Below are positions 6,450 through 14,308 of a stretch of 17,907 bases of DNA, one piece after another. The DNA is from Pseudomonadales bacterium. Lineage in GTDB: Bacteria; Pseudomonadota; Gammaproteobacteria; Steroidobacterales; Steroidobacteraceae. The DNA lies in contig JAGRJB010000073.1 in the NCBI GenBank assembly GCA_020442965.1, positions 1-17,907 on the forward strand, read 5' to 3'. Each line of letters starts with the position of its first letter. Position 1 is the stretch's first letter. Both the position numbers and the translations under genes were made by a program. Below the pieces are notes generated by a model. That model saw only the letters and a list, made by a program, of their open reading frames with translations, was not told where the DNA came from and made no database searches.

Positions 6450-7375
6450 GCAAACCCACCGAACTTCCGCACCTGCGACGGCGCGAACGCAAAGTACTGG
6501 TCGCCGCGACACAGTTCGCCTGCGATTGGAACATCGACGCGAATATTGCCCGCGCCGAGGCGCTCGTACGACAAGCGGCAAGCCAGGGAGCACAGGTCAT
6601 TCTGCTGCAGGAATTGTTCGAGACGCCGTACTTCTGCATCGAGCAGGATTCGCGTCATCTGAATCTGGCGACGTCGGTTGCGGACAATCGTGCGATCAAG
6701 CATTTTCAATCGGTTGCCCGCGAGCTGGGTGTTGTCCTGCCCATCAGCTTCTTTGAGCGTGACAACCGCGCGTTCTTCAATTCCGTCGCGATTCTCGACG
6801 CTGACGGGCGGAATCTGGGTGTCTATCGCAAGGCCCATATCCCGAACGGCCCTGGCTACCAGGAAAAGAACTACTTCTCGTTGGGCGACACGGGTTTCAA
6901 GGTCTGGGATACGCGCTTTGGGAGAATCGGCGTCGGCATTTGCTGGGATCAGTGGTTTCCGGAGTGCGCGCGCGCGATGGCGTTGATGGGTGCCGAGTTG
7001 TTGTTCTATCCCACTGCGATCGGTAGTGAGCCGCCGCCTGCCTTGCCGGTGAACTCACGCGATCATTGGCAGCGGACGCAGCAGGGACACGCGGCGGCCA
7101 ATCTCACGCCCGTGATCGTCGCGAACCGCTACGGTCTCGAACGTTCACTGCAAAACCCGGAAGGCTTGTATATTCGGTTCTATGGATCGTCGTTCATTGC
7201 CGAGGCATCGGGCGCCAAGGTAGCCGAAGCGGGCGCGGCTGAGGATGCGGTGCTCATCGCCGAGTTCGACCTGGCGGCGCTCGACGAACAACGGAACAAC
7301 TGGTTCGTGTTCCGCGATCGTCGTCCTGAGCTGTACGGCGTCCTGACAACCCACGATGGCCATATTCGTCGTTAG
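6446..7375 (+). CDS. aguB: N-carbamoylputrescine amidase (nitrilase superfamily)
   Basis: This enzyme hydrolyses N-carbamoylputrescine to putrescine, CO2 and ammonia, the last step of the agmatine deiminase route. It has 309 residues, close to the usual length plus a basic N-terminal extension of about 15. The nitrilase Glu-Lys-Cys triad is clear: E56 in LLQELFETPYF, K129 in YRKAHIPNGPGY and C166 in GICWDQWFPE. LFETPYFC, GPGYQEKNYFSLGDTGF and NWFVFRDRRPELYG are typical of AguB rather than of other nitrilases. It begins inside the preceding dehydrogenase gene (ATGA overlap), so the two are co-translated. Agmatine deiminase (aguA), its usual partner, is not in the window. Its stop overlaps the stop of the converging DUF192 gene. 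Confidence 0.93.
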   Translation: MSKPTELPHLRRRERKVLVAATQFACDWNIDANIARAEALVRQAASQGAQVILLQELFETPYFCIEQDSRHLNLATSVADNRAIKHFQSVARELGVVLPISFFERDNRAFFNSVAILDADGRNLGVYRKAHIPNGPGYQEKNYFSLGDTGFKVWDTRFGRIGVGICWDQWFPECARAMALMGAELLFYPTAIGSEPPPALPVNSRDHWQRTQQGHAAANLTPVIVANRYGLERSLQNPEGLYIRFYGSSFIAEASGAKVAEAGAAEDAVLIAEFDLAALDEQRNNWFVFRDRRPELYGVLTTHDGHIRR

Positions 7376-7719
7376 CGGGTCACGAATGTGAGCTGCTGTC
7401 CGGCGCAAATGTCGAGATGATCACAGGTTCCAGCTAACAACTCCCAGGCGGCATGCGCACGACGCGCGGCGGCAAAGCCGAATGGCGGTACGTTCGGGCA
7501 CACCTTGATGACGCGACCAGTCCGATCGACGAACACGACGTCGATCGCATAGCGCATGCCGATCATATGGATGGAACCGCAAGGTTCTATCAGTAGAGCC
7601 TGATCGGCTCGCAGGCGGGGCCGCAGCAGCATGCCGCGCGTGCGCTCCCAGAATGTTTCGCATCGCATGACTTCGAGGGGCAACGAGCGGCTGGAACTCA
7701 TTGCACTACCGTGTTGCAT
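7372..7719 (-). CDS. DUF192 family protein
   Basis: This is a compact beta-rich protein of 115 residues. The DUF192 signature is visible: a TRGMLLRPRL segment near residue 28, then CGSIHMIGMRYAIDVVFVDRTGRVIKV (the family's H-x-x-x-M pattern with the hydrophobic D-V-V-F strand), and a C-terminal AWELLAGTCDHLDICAGQQLTF (the family's ELPAG-like stretch). No signal peptide is evident, although many family members are exported. The function is unknown. The ATG at 7719 is used; an in-frame ATG at 7701 is an alternative, and neither has a strong ribosome binding site. The stop codon shares the sequence TTAG with the stop of the converging amidase gene (4-nt overlap). A 15-bp palindrome lies about 70 bp upstream. 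Confidence 0.88.
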   Translation of the reverse strand: MQHGSAMSSSRSLPLEVMRCETFWERTRGMLLRPRLRADQALLIEPCGSIHMIGMRYAIDVVFVDRTGRVIKVCPNVPPFGFAAARRAHAAWELLAGTCDHLDICAGQQLTFVTR

Positions 7720-7787
7720 GCGACTAACTCAAGCTCTGAATGCCGCCCCGCAGCGCCGTGGCGGGTAGCAATGGAGGATTTTGCGGA

Positions 7788-7802
7788 ACACTGCGGCAGT
7801 GT
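7788..7802. promoter_or_regulatory. 15-bp perfect palindrome, operator candidate
   Basis: ACACTGC-G-GCAGTGT is a perfect inverted repeat (7-bp arms, 1-bp centre). It sits in the 162-bp gap between the cytochrome b561 stop and the DUF192 start, about 70 bp upstream of the latter. The arms would make a poor RNA hairpin because of the one-base loop, so a dimeric repressor site is more likely. No regulator is encoded nearby. Confidence 0.3.
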
Positions 7803-7881
7803 ATGGAGCGTGTTCGAGGCGCACAAGTATGGCTTGTGATCCAGGCGCCCAGATTTACGCGGTCGGCTGTGCTGCGCTTCG

Positions 7882-8472
7882 TCACACAGATCGCCGAGCG
7901 CCGCGTCGATCGTTCGATCGAGTGGCGCTGCGACCGATCAACATGCGCTGGAATACGCCGTCTTTGAGCCATAAACCATGACGCAGCGCACCGCCGAGGT
8001 GCAATGCAATGGCGGCGAACAGCACGGTGTTCAACAGTAGATGAACGAATTTCATTCTCCCGAGGAGGGTGGGGTCAGTGTCGACGACGTTCGGGAGATC
8101 GAAAATGCCGAACCAACTAACTACGACGCCGGCGGCCTGCGACATGATCAGCCCCGATATCGGTAACAGCAGCAGCAGTGCGTACAGCAAATACTGATTG
8201 AATCGCGCGAGCGCACGAGGCGCTGCGCCGACCGCGCGAGGTAGCGGCGGCACTGCGTGCGTCCAGCGCCAGCCGAGTCGGATCACGATCAACACCAGAA
8301 TCGTGAGACCGAGCGAACGATGCTGCATGAGCACGCTCAGCTTGGCGTCGCTCACCGGCAGCGTCCAGGCTCGCAATGCGATCATGATCTGCGCGATCAC
8401 GAGCAGAGCTACGCCCCAGTGCAGCAGGCGGGCGACTGTTCCATAGCCTGGGTCAGAAGCAACCGTTCTCAC
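7882..8472 (-). CDS. Cytochrome b561 (di-haem inner-membrane electron carrier)
   Basis: This is a 196-residue, four-helix membrane protein of the bacterial cytochrome b561 family (CybB/YodB type), thought to move electrons from quinol or superoxide across the inner membrane. The four expected haem-ligand histidines are in place: H18 (ARLLHWG), H51 (LMQHRSLG), H144 (KFVHLLLN) and H158 (ALHLGGALRH). Membrane helices lie at about 15-35, 50-70, 93-118 and 140-165, followed by a basic tail. The GTG start at 8472 is supported by an excellent Shine-Dalgarno, GGAGG, with 7-nt spacing (its complement CCTCC is at 8480-8484). It is the first gene of the minus-strand pair with DUF192, but the 162-bp gap makes an operon uncertain. 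Confidence 0.94.
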   Translation of the reverse strand: MRTVASDPGYGTVARLLHWGVALLVIAQIMIALRAWTLPVSDAKLSVLMQHRSLGLTILVLIVIRLGWRWTHAVPPLPRAVGAAPRALARFNQYLLYALLLLLPISGLIMSQAAGVVVSWFGIFDLPNVVDTDPTLLGRMKFVHLLLNTVLFAAIALHLGGALRHGLWLKDGVFQRMLIGRSATRSNDRRGARRSV

Positions 8473-8884
8473 GTGGTAGCCTCCGCGCTGAACAGAAGGG
8501 TAGGCGCCCGCGACTTTTGGCGCGGATATAGAATGGCTCGATGATTCTCAAGGCGGTCTCCGCATTCGAAAATGGCACTCGGCCCCGTGGTCGCCATCCG
8601 GGTTTGCAGTTTGCATAGGTGCATATAGAAGCAGCAGGCGCCGTCAGTCTACTCTTGGAAGTGCCACGCGGCGCTCGTTGCAAGCGTCTGCAAGTTCCAT
8701 CAGCTTCCTAGGCCTTGGGCTCGGCACAAGTTCTGATTGCATCGAGTACGACACGAATCGCTTAAGCGTGCTTCGGCGCTGGCAGGCCAAGGGCGCCAAG
8801 CGCAGGAATGTAAAGGCGCCCCTTTTTGTGAGCGAGTATCCTTGCGCGGCGCGCTGCATGTGCGCGGTAATCGGACAACTGCAA
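8473..8884. other. Gap without a confident gene; contains a terminator-like hairpin
   Basis: About 410 bp separate the leftward cytochrome gene from the rightward SDR gene. Frames here are short or are shadows. The SDR frame is open back to 8678, but that N-terminal extension does not resemble the family. Weak -10-like boxes (TAGAAT at 8529-8534, TATAGA at 8624-8629) have no good -35 partner. The one clear structure is the hairpin plus T-run at 8791-8827. No tRNA is visible. Confidence 0.5.
8791..8827 (+). terminator. Rho-independent terminator-like hairpin
   Basis: A perfect 7-bp GC-rich inverted repeat, GGGCGCC (8791-8797) and GGCGCCC (8815-8821), is separated by 17 nt and followed directly by CTTTTT (8822-8827). 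The orientation is for plus-strand RNA. No plus-strand gene lies upstream for more than 1 kb, and the SDR gene starts about 60 nt downstream. It may therefore end a small RNA or act as an attenuator. Confidence 0.45.
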
Positions 8885-9535
8885 GTGACAACACGAATCG
8901 TCGTTTTTGGCGCCACCGGTAAAGCGGGCAACGCAATCGTTTCGCAAGCGCTGGAGCGCGGATGGACCGTGCGCACGATGGTGCGCGACCCGGCCAAGCT
9001 GACGATCACTCATCAGCGCCTCGATTCCGTGCGCGGTCATATTGGCGATCCGACTGCGATACGCGCCGCACTGGCCGGGCAGTGGGCTGCCGTGGTCTCC
9101 GCACTGGGCATCTACAGTAAAACGCCCTCGACTGAATTGTCCGAAGGTACGCGGCGCATAGCGGCCGAAATGCGCGGCGCGGCGATCAAACGCATCGTCG
9201 TCGTTTCTTCGCTCGGTGCCGGTGACAGTCACGGCCAGGGCACTTTCGCAGTGCGCATGATCCAGAAGTACATTCTCCGAGAAACGTTGCGCGACAAGAC
9301 GCGTCAAGAGGAAGTCCTGCGCGGGAGCAATCTGGACTGGACCTCACTGCGTCCCCCGCAGCTCACGGAAGATCCTCGCGTCCGAGGCGATCTGGTCGCG
9401 TGGCAGGGTCTCGCGCCCGCGAATCGCAAGCTCACGTGGAAGGTTTCACGCGCGACTCTTGCCAAGTACGTACTCGATGCCGTGGAGAAGAACCTCTGGG
9501 TGCGAGAAGCTGTCAATCTGTCCGAACCCAAGTAG
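8885..9535 (+). CDS. NAD(P)-binding atypical SDR (SDR_a5/NmrA-like)
   Basis: This is a cytoplasmic Rossmann-fold protein of 216 residues, similar to NAD(P)H-binding proteins of the biliverdin-reductase-B/NmrA-like group. Strand one carries the dinucleotide motif GATGKAG (9-15). Basic residues follow the second strand (TMVRDPAKL), which suggests NADPH preference. VVSALG, RIVVVSSLGAG and DWTSLRPPQL are the usual later strands. The substrate is unknown. I chose the GTG at 8885 because the family begins within a few residues of the first strand (VTTRIVVFGATG). An ATG at 8858 would add nine residues, and the frame stays open further upstream with no convincing homology. The stop is 7 nt before the next gene, so the two form an operon. 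Confidence 0.85.
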   Translation: MTTRIVVFGATGKAGNAIVSQALERGWTVRTMVRDPAKLTITHQRLDSVRGHIGDPTAIRAALAGQWAAVVSALGIYSKTPSTELSEGTRRIAAEMRGAAIKRIVVVSSLGAGDSHGQGTFAVRMIQKYILRETLRDKTRQEEVLRGSNLDWTSLRPPQLTEDPRVRGDLVAWQGLAPANRKLTWKVSRATLAKYVLDAVEKNLWVREAVNLSEPK

Positions 9536-9542
9536 CACTCCC

Positions 9543-10850
9543 ATGGCAACTAACCAGAATGCGGGAATGCTCTCGCGATTGCTGAACCGGCTTGGCCAGG
9601 TGGAGCCGAGTGAGACGCGGGCGGTCATGACCGCGTTCCTGCTATTTTTCTTCGTGCTCGGCGGCTATTTTGCCGTGCGGCCCGTGCGCGAAACGTTTGC
9701 CACGGTCATCGGGCGCGAAGCGGTGGCCAATCTGTGGATCATCACATCGATAGGTGCGGTCGCCATTGTTCCAATCTATGGAGCGCTGGTTGCCTGGGTG
9801 CGTCGCGCGGTGCTTCTGCCTGGCATTTACGCGTTCGTCGCGGTGTCCTTGTTCACTCTCGCGTGGTACTTCCACACCAACCCCGACAGTGAATTCGCGG
9901 CCAAGTTCTTTTACGTCTACATCAGCGTGCTCAATCTGATGCTCGTGTCCGTGTTCTGGAGCTTCCTGCTCGAGTTGTTCGACAGTGGTCAGTCCAAACG
10001 CCTGTTCGGTGTCATTGCCGCGGGCGGTACGGCCGGCGCGCTGGTTGGTCCACTCATAACGGATCTGACCGTCGAATCGATTGGCACGGCGGGCGTGCTG
10101 GCGCTGGGTGCTGCCATGTTCGTTGCGGCGATCATTTGTCAGCGCCTGTTGCTGAAGATCTGGGACAATCGAGTAGACGCGGCAGCGGCCACGGGTACGC
10201 GAGCGCGCGGCCTGGGCGGCAATCCGTTTGCAGGCTTTGTGCTCTTGTTCAAATCGCGCTACCTGCTTGGCATCGCCCTATTCGTGGTATTCGTCTCCAC
10301 CGTCAATACGATCCTCTATTTCGAACAGCTGCGCCTTATTGCCGAGCGCTACGCCGACTCCGCCGATAGAACGCAAGTGTTCGCGCGGCTCGATTATGTC
10401 ATTCAGACGCTGACCATTCTCTCGCAGATCTTTCTGACCGGGCGCATCGCCACCAAGCTCGGGTTAGGCGCGCTGCTGATGAGTGTGCCCGTTACGATGG
10501 TGCTGATGTTTGTGGTCTTAGGGTTTACGGGTGGATTTTGGGTGCTAATTGTTGCAATGATCTCGCGCCGTTGGGGTGAGTACGCATTCATGCGGCCCGG
10601 CCGAGAGATGCTGTTTGCGCGGCTCGATACCGAGACCAAATACAAGGCGAAGAACACGATCGACGTGCCGGTCTATCGGGGCACCGATATGCTGGTCGCG
10701 CAGATCAAATCCGCACTGGAGCAGGCTGGATTGACCGCCGCGGGCGCGGCGTTCCTCGGCGCTGGCGTCGCCGCAGCTTGGGGGGTCAACGCCTGGTGGT
10801 TAGGACGAGAGCACAATCGGCAGAGTCAGAACATCGCAGTCGAGCGTTAG
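9543..10850 (+). CDS. Npt1/Npt2-like MFS carrier (ATP:ADP antiporter-like family)
   Basis: This is a 435-residue inner-membrane carrier with about 12 hydrophobic helices. It carries the signatures of the proteobacterial branch related to nucleotide exchangers: AVRPVRETF in the first helix region, FWSFLLELFDSGQSKRLFGVIAAGGTAGALVGPL in the middle, and YAFMRPGREMLFARLDTETKYKAKNTIDVPVYRGTD near the C-terminus. In intracellular parasites the related proteins import host ATP. In free-living bacteria the substrate is not established, and exchange of ATP should not be assumed. The ATG at 9543 follows the SDR stop by 7 nt, so the two are probably co-transcribed. The gene ends 41 bp from the converging molybdenum hydroxylase gene, with no obvious terminator between them. 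Confidence 0.85.
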   Translation: MATNQNAGMLSRLLNRLGQVEPSETRAVMTAFLLFFFVLGGYFAVRPVRETFATVIGREAVANLWIITSIGAVAIVPIYGALVAWVRRAVLLPGIYAFVAVSLFTLAWYFHTNPDSEFAAKFFYVYISVLNLMLVSVFWSFLLELFDSGQSKRLFGVIAAGGTAGALVGPLITDLTVESIGTAGVLALGAAMFVAAIICQRLLLKIWDNRVDAAAATGTRARGLGGNPFAGFVLLFKSRYLLGIALFVVFVSTVNTILYFEQLRLIAERYADSADRTQVFARLDYVIQTLTILSQIFLTGRIATKLGLGALLMSVPVTMVLMFVVLGFTGGFWVLIVAMISRRWGEYAFMRPGREMLFARLDTETKYKAKNTIDVPVYRGTDMLVAQIKSALEQAGLTAAGAAFLGAGVAAAWGVNAWWLGREHNRQSQNIAVER

Positions 10851-10891
10851 GTAGTCCATTGGATTCACGGCGCGCGCGATCGTCAAGATGC

Positions 10892-13153
10892 TCAACCGAA
10901 CGGGATCGTCAGCCCGTCCAGCTTGACCGGCAGTTGCCGCACACGTTGGCCCGTGGCGGCGAAAATCGCGTTCGCCAGTGCTGGGGCGGCGGCGGGCACA
11001 CCGGCTTCGCCTATGCCCCCCGGTGCCTGATCGCTCACGATGCGATGCACCTCAATCTTCGGCATCGCGTTGATTCTGAGCGCCGGATAATCGTTGAAAT
11101 TGCTTTGTTTGATGGAGCCGCGTTCGATCTCGAGACCCGCGAGCGCACCACTGATGCCGTAGACGATTCCACCCTCGATCTGCGCATCAACCGTACTGGG
11201 ATCGATGATCTTGCCGCAGTCGTACGCGCAGGTCATGCGGCGCAGATGCACCTGGTCGCCGGATTTTTCGACTTCGGCGACTTGCGCGCAGATCGAACCG
11301 AAGCCGGCGCTGATCGCGATGCCTCGTCCTCGCCCAGCGGGTAGCTTGTTGTCCCAGTCCGCCGCCTGCGCCGCCTGCTCAAGGACTGCCAGCATGCGCG
11401 GTTGTTGGGCTAACAACATACGGCGGAATTGGTAGGGATCTTTGCCAGCGAAATGCGCCAACTCGTCGATGAAACTCTCGGCGAAGAAGCCGTTGTGCGA
11501 TAGTGACACCGAGCGCCAGAATCCGACCGGGATCGGTAGATCGAGAGTCGCCAGGTCGCCGTAGCGTTCGCCCAACGCGTATTCATTCGGAATCAAGCCA
11601 CTGTGTACCGTCGGGTCTGGGAAGTCAGGTGGCCCCATGCGTTTAAAGCCGAGCAGCGATTGGCCTGCGATGCGTCCATGTATGGCGCTGACCGAGCCGT
11701 CCGCGCCAAGCGCAGCTCGATAGTGCGCCCGATAGGCGGCGCGATAGAAATCATGCTTGACGTCTTGCTCGCGCGTCCATATGAGGCGCACTGGTTTGCC
11801 CGGAATTTCTTTCGCGATCCGCAAGCACTGCAACAGCGCGTCGAGTTCCCATTTGCGGCCGAAACCACCGCCGCCAAAGGTCAAATTGAAGCGAATACTC
11901 TCCATCGGCAGGCCTAACAACTCAGCCGCCTTCTTGTGGCCCGTGTCGGGCGCCTGGTGTGGCGCCCAGATTTCACAGCTCGTGGAATCGACCCGCGCCA
12001 TGCAGACCTGCGGTTCCATCGTGGTATGCGCGACGTAGGGCACCTCGTAAGTCGCTTCCAGCACACGCTTGCCCGCTGCCTCGAGCGCGGCATCGACGGC
12101 GGCCTTGCTTCCTGGCGTCATCTTCGGTGGCTTCTGGGTGCGGTCGACAAACGGGAATGGCTTGACGCCAGCTTCGTCGGTCAACGCGCGGGCGAGCTGT
12201 TCCCTGATGCTCGCGGAGTCGAGCTTCTCCACCGCGGTTTCGTCGAACTCAATCTCCAGCGCGTCAGCGGCGGACTTCGCGTTGTAGTAGCCGTCGGCAA
12301 CGACGGCGACTGCATCATCGAGCGGCACCAGGGCGATCACACCTTTTTTCGAGGTGACGCTGGCAGCAGCGAAGCGCTTGAGCTTTCCTTGCACGGTATT
12401 CGAGCGGCGCAATACGGCTGTTAGTGTTCCCGGGATCTGAATATCAGCGCCGAACTGGGCAGAACCGTCGACTTTTGCGGGTACGTCCTTACGGGCCAGT
12501 CGTTTGCCAATCAGCTTGAAGTCTTTATCTGCCTTTAGTGTGATCGAGGCCGGAACGGGGATCCTGGTCGCGGCTTCAGCTAGTTCGCCGAACGACAACG
12601 AGCGGTTGCTGGCAGGGTGAGCGACTCGACCCGCGATCGCGGCGCATTCTCCGGCTGGAACATTCCAGCGCGCTGCCGCCGCACCAATGAGCATGTCGCG
12701 AACGGTGGCGCCGGCCTGCCGCAGTGGTTGGTAGTAAGAAATAACAGAGTCGCTGCCGCCGATTTTTTGGCGCTTGCTGATCGGGCTCACGAACGCCCCA
12801 TCAGCATACGGGTTCAGAACCGTCACTTGTGACCAGTCCGCTTCGAGTTCCTCGGCGATCAAGCGCGCCAGTGAATCGAATACACCTTGGCCGATCTCGG
12901 TCTGCGGAGAAACGATGGTTACCGCGCCGGTTGGCGCGACACCCACATAGGCGGTCAGTTGCACCGGCCCTGCGCCGATCATACCGGCAGGGCGCGCGGT
13001 CGGCCTGGCCGTGGCCGTAGCGGCGCTGGGCGACAGGCACGCAGTCAGCCACAGCCCGGCAGAGCCAAGTCCCAGCTGCTGCAGCATGCGACGACGAGCC
13101 GGATCATCGAGTGCGATGTCGAGCGTACGGTCGGCTGGATTCGTCTCGGACAT
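10892..13153 (-). CDS. Molybdopterin-binding subunit of an aldehyde/isoquinoline oxidoreductase (IorB/CoxL-like), Tat-exported
   Basis: This is a 753-residue molybdenum-hydroxylase large subunit of the xanthine dehydrogenase superfamily, isoquinoline 1-oxidoreductase beta type. It hydroxylates an aldehyde or N-heterocycle at a molybdopterin centre. The N-terminus has a twin-arginine stretch R20-R22 (ARRRMLQQLGLG) and a hydrophobic run ending in lipobox LTAC (C39), so it is probably a periplasmic lipoprotein. Cofactor motifs include EIGQGVFDSLARLIAEE, MEPQVC, FGGGGFGRKWE (F431) and the C-terminal GGIGEAGVPAAAPALANAI with catalytic glutamate E716. The ATG at 13153 has GAGGAG 9 nt upstream; the frame is open to 13489 but that extension is unlike the family. 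The usual [2Fe-2S] partner (IorA) is not in the window. The divergent neighbour encodes a haem protein. Confidence 0.93.
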   Translation of the reverse strand: MSETNPADRTLDIALDDPARRRMLQQLGLGSAGLWLTACLSPSAATATARPTARPAGMIGAGPVQLTAYVGVAPTGAVTIVSPQTEIGQGVFDSLARLIAEELEADWSQVTVLNPYADGAFVSPISKRQKIGGSDSVISYYQPLRQAGATVRDMLIGAAAARWNVPAGECAAIAGRVAHPASNRSLSFGELAEAATRIPVPASITLKADKDFKLIGKRLARKDVPAKVDGSAQFGADIQIPGTLTAVLRRSNTVQGKLKRFAAASVTSKKGVIALVPLDDAVAVVADGYYNAKSAADALEIEFDETAVEKLDSASIREQLARALTDEAGVKPFPFVDRTQKPPKMTPGSKAAVDAALEAAGKRVLEATYEVPYVAHTTMEPQVCMARVDSTSCEIWAPHQAPDTGHKKAAELLGLPMESIRFNLTFGGGGFGRKWELDALLQCLRIAKEIPGKPVRLIWTREQDVKHDFYRAAYRAHYRAALGADGSVSAIHGRIAGQSLLGFKRMGPPDFPDPTVHSGLIPNEYALGERYGDLATLDLPIPVGFWRSVSLSHNGFFAESFIDELAHFAGKDPYQFRRMLLAQQPRMLAVLEQAAQAADWDNKLPAGRGRGIAISAGFGSICAQVAEVEKSGDQVHLRRMTCAYDCGKIIDPSTVDAQIEGGIVYGISGALAGLEIERGSIKQSNFNDYPALRINAMPKIEVHRIVSDQAPGGIGEAGVPAAAPALANAIFAATGQRVRQLPVKLDGLTIPFG

Positions 13154-13360
13154 GCTGGGCGGCTCCTCGCGAAGGTTCTGCGATCGAGTATGACCCGTGG
13201 TCGAAGACACGCGCAACCAACACGTGCGGCGGCAATCCGCAGGCAGCCCATGCAGATCGGCGCGACGGCGCACGGCGAGAATCTGGGTACGTAGTGATCC
13301 GGGTGATCTTGCGCGTGGACTTGCGGCAAACTGCGCGCCTGGCAGAAAGGTATCAGCACG

Positions 13361-14308
13361 ATGCACCAAAGACTCAGGCTTCTCGTGACGACGGCGATTG
13401 TGGTGATCGCCGCTCTGCCGACAGCGTGGGCGGTTCAGCCCGAGCACGACCATGCCGCCAATCCGGCATTGGTCCTCAATGACGGGCAAAAGTGGGCGAC
13501 CGACTTACCGTTGCGCACTGGCATGGAGCGGATTCGTGCTCTGCTCGCCGCCCCGCCGTCCGCAGATCTTGCGACCGGCATACGCGGGCAAATCGACTAC
13601 TTGATACTCAACTGCAAGCTGGAGCCGCAAGCTGACGCGGCATTGCACGTGCTGCTCGCAGACATGCTCGAGGCTGCCGCAGATTTGCAAGAGAACGCCG
13701 CATCACCCGCAGCGCGCGCGCGCATATCGCAATCGTTGGCCCAGTATGGGCAGTACTTTGACCACAGCGGATGGAACGTCGCCGCGATGCACGAGCCCGC
13801 GGCACTCGCTGCCAGGTTTCAAGCTGAGCTTGCGGGGAAACTGCAGGCCGCCATGAAGAGCGGCGGTCCAGTGCAAGCCATCGTGGTGTGCAAGGATGAA
13901 GCGCCGGCAATCGGGAGTCGCTTGTCACGCGAGAGCGGCTGGCAGGTCAAGCGCGTGGGAACGCGGGTGCGCAATCCGATGACCGGCTCACCCGACGAGT
14001 GGGAGCAGAGGCAGCTGGACCGATTTGCCGAACGCCTCGCTAACGGGGAACCTGCTAACGAGATCGCAGAATTCGTTGCGACCGTTGGACCTCGTGGGCG
14101 CACGGAACGCTACATGAAAGCGATCGTGATGAGTTCGCAATGCCTGGTATGCCATGGCCCGCGTGTTGATCAACCATCGGCACTGCGCGCCGCGCTCGAG
14201 GGCGAGTATCCACATGATGCCGCGACCGGCTATGGCGCCGGTGAGCTGCGTGGCGCCTTCTCGCTGCAACGATTGGTGTCGCGCGATTCTGCAGACCAGA
14301 CGGAGTAG
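13361..14308 (+). CDS. Secreted DnrO-like/DUF3365 c-type haem fusion protein
   Basis: This is a 315-residue exported protein. A signal peptide ([24 protein letters not shown]) is followed by a His/Asp-containing linker (EHDHAANP). A DnrO-like helical domain follows at about residues 39-148, with [44 protein letters not shown] and QYFDHSGW. The second half (about 155-305) is a DUF3365 (Tll0287-like) domain with [33 protein letters not shown], and the c-type haem site C261-L-V-C264-H265. DUF3365 proteins are redox or signal-sensing haem proteins. The start at 13361 has AGAAAGG about 10 nt upstream. It is divergent from the Mo-hydroxylase gene across 207 bp, so shared regulation and electron transfer are possible. 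The fusion appears to be in one clean frame. Function is unknown. Confidence 0.85.
   Translation: MHQRLRLLVTTAIVVIAALPTAWAVQPEHDHAANPALVLNDGQKWATDLPLRTGMERIRALLAAPPSADLATGIRGQIDYLILNCKLEPQADAALHVLLADMLEAAADLQENAASPAARARISQSLAQYGQYFDHSGWNVAAMHEPAALAARFQAELAGKLQAAMKSGGPVQAIVVCKDEAPAIGSRLSRESGWQVKRVGTRVRNPMTGSPDEWEQRQLDRFAERLANGEPANEIAEFVATVGPRGRTERYMKAIVMSSQCLVCHGPRVDQPSALRAALEGEYPHDAATGYGAGELRGAFSLQRLVSRDSADQTE

Noticed and set aside
6257..6838. 193-residue minus-strand frame across the GlcD/AguB junction
   Set aside because: Antisense to two well-supported coupled genes, no domain, shadow composition.
8678..8884. N-terminal extension of the SDR frame
   Set aside because: The extra residues match no family and span the terminator-like hairpin; the Rossmann fold starts just after 8885.
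8473..8884. Possible tRNA or riboswitch in the gap
   Set aside because: No acceptor/T-arm pattern (GTTCGANNC with flanking stems) or known riboswitch core is visible by eye.
10851..10891. Terminator between converging genes
   Set aside because: Only a GC-alternating run (GCGCGCGCGATCG) with no T-tract; not enough to call.
13154..13489. N-terminal extension of the Mo-hydroxylase frame up to 13489
   Set aside because: The extension is unlike the family, overlaps the divergent haem gene start, and the ATG at 13153 has GAGGAG plus a Tat leader right after it.
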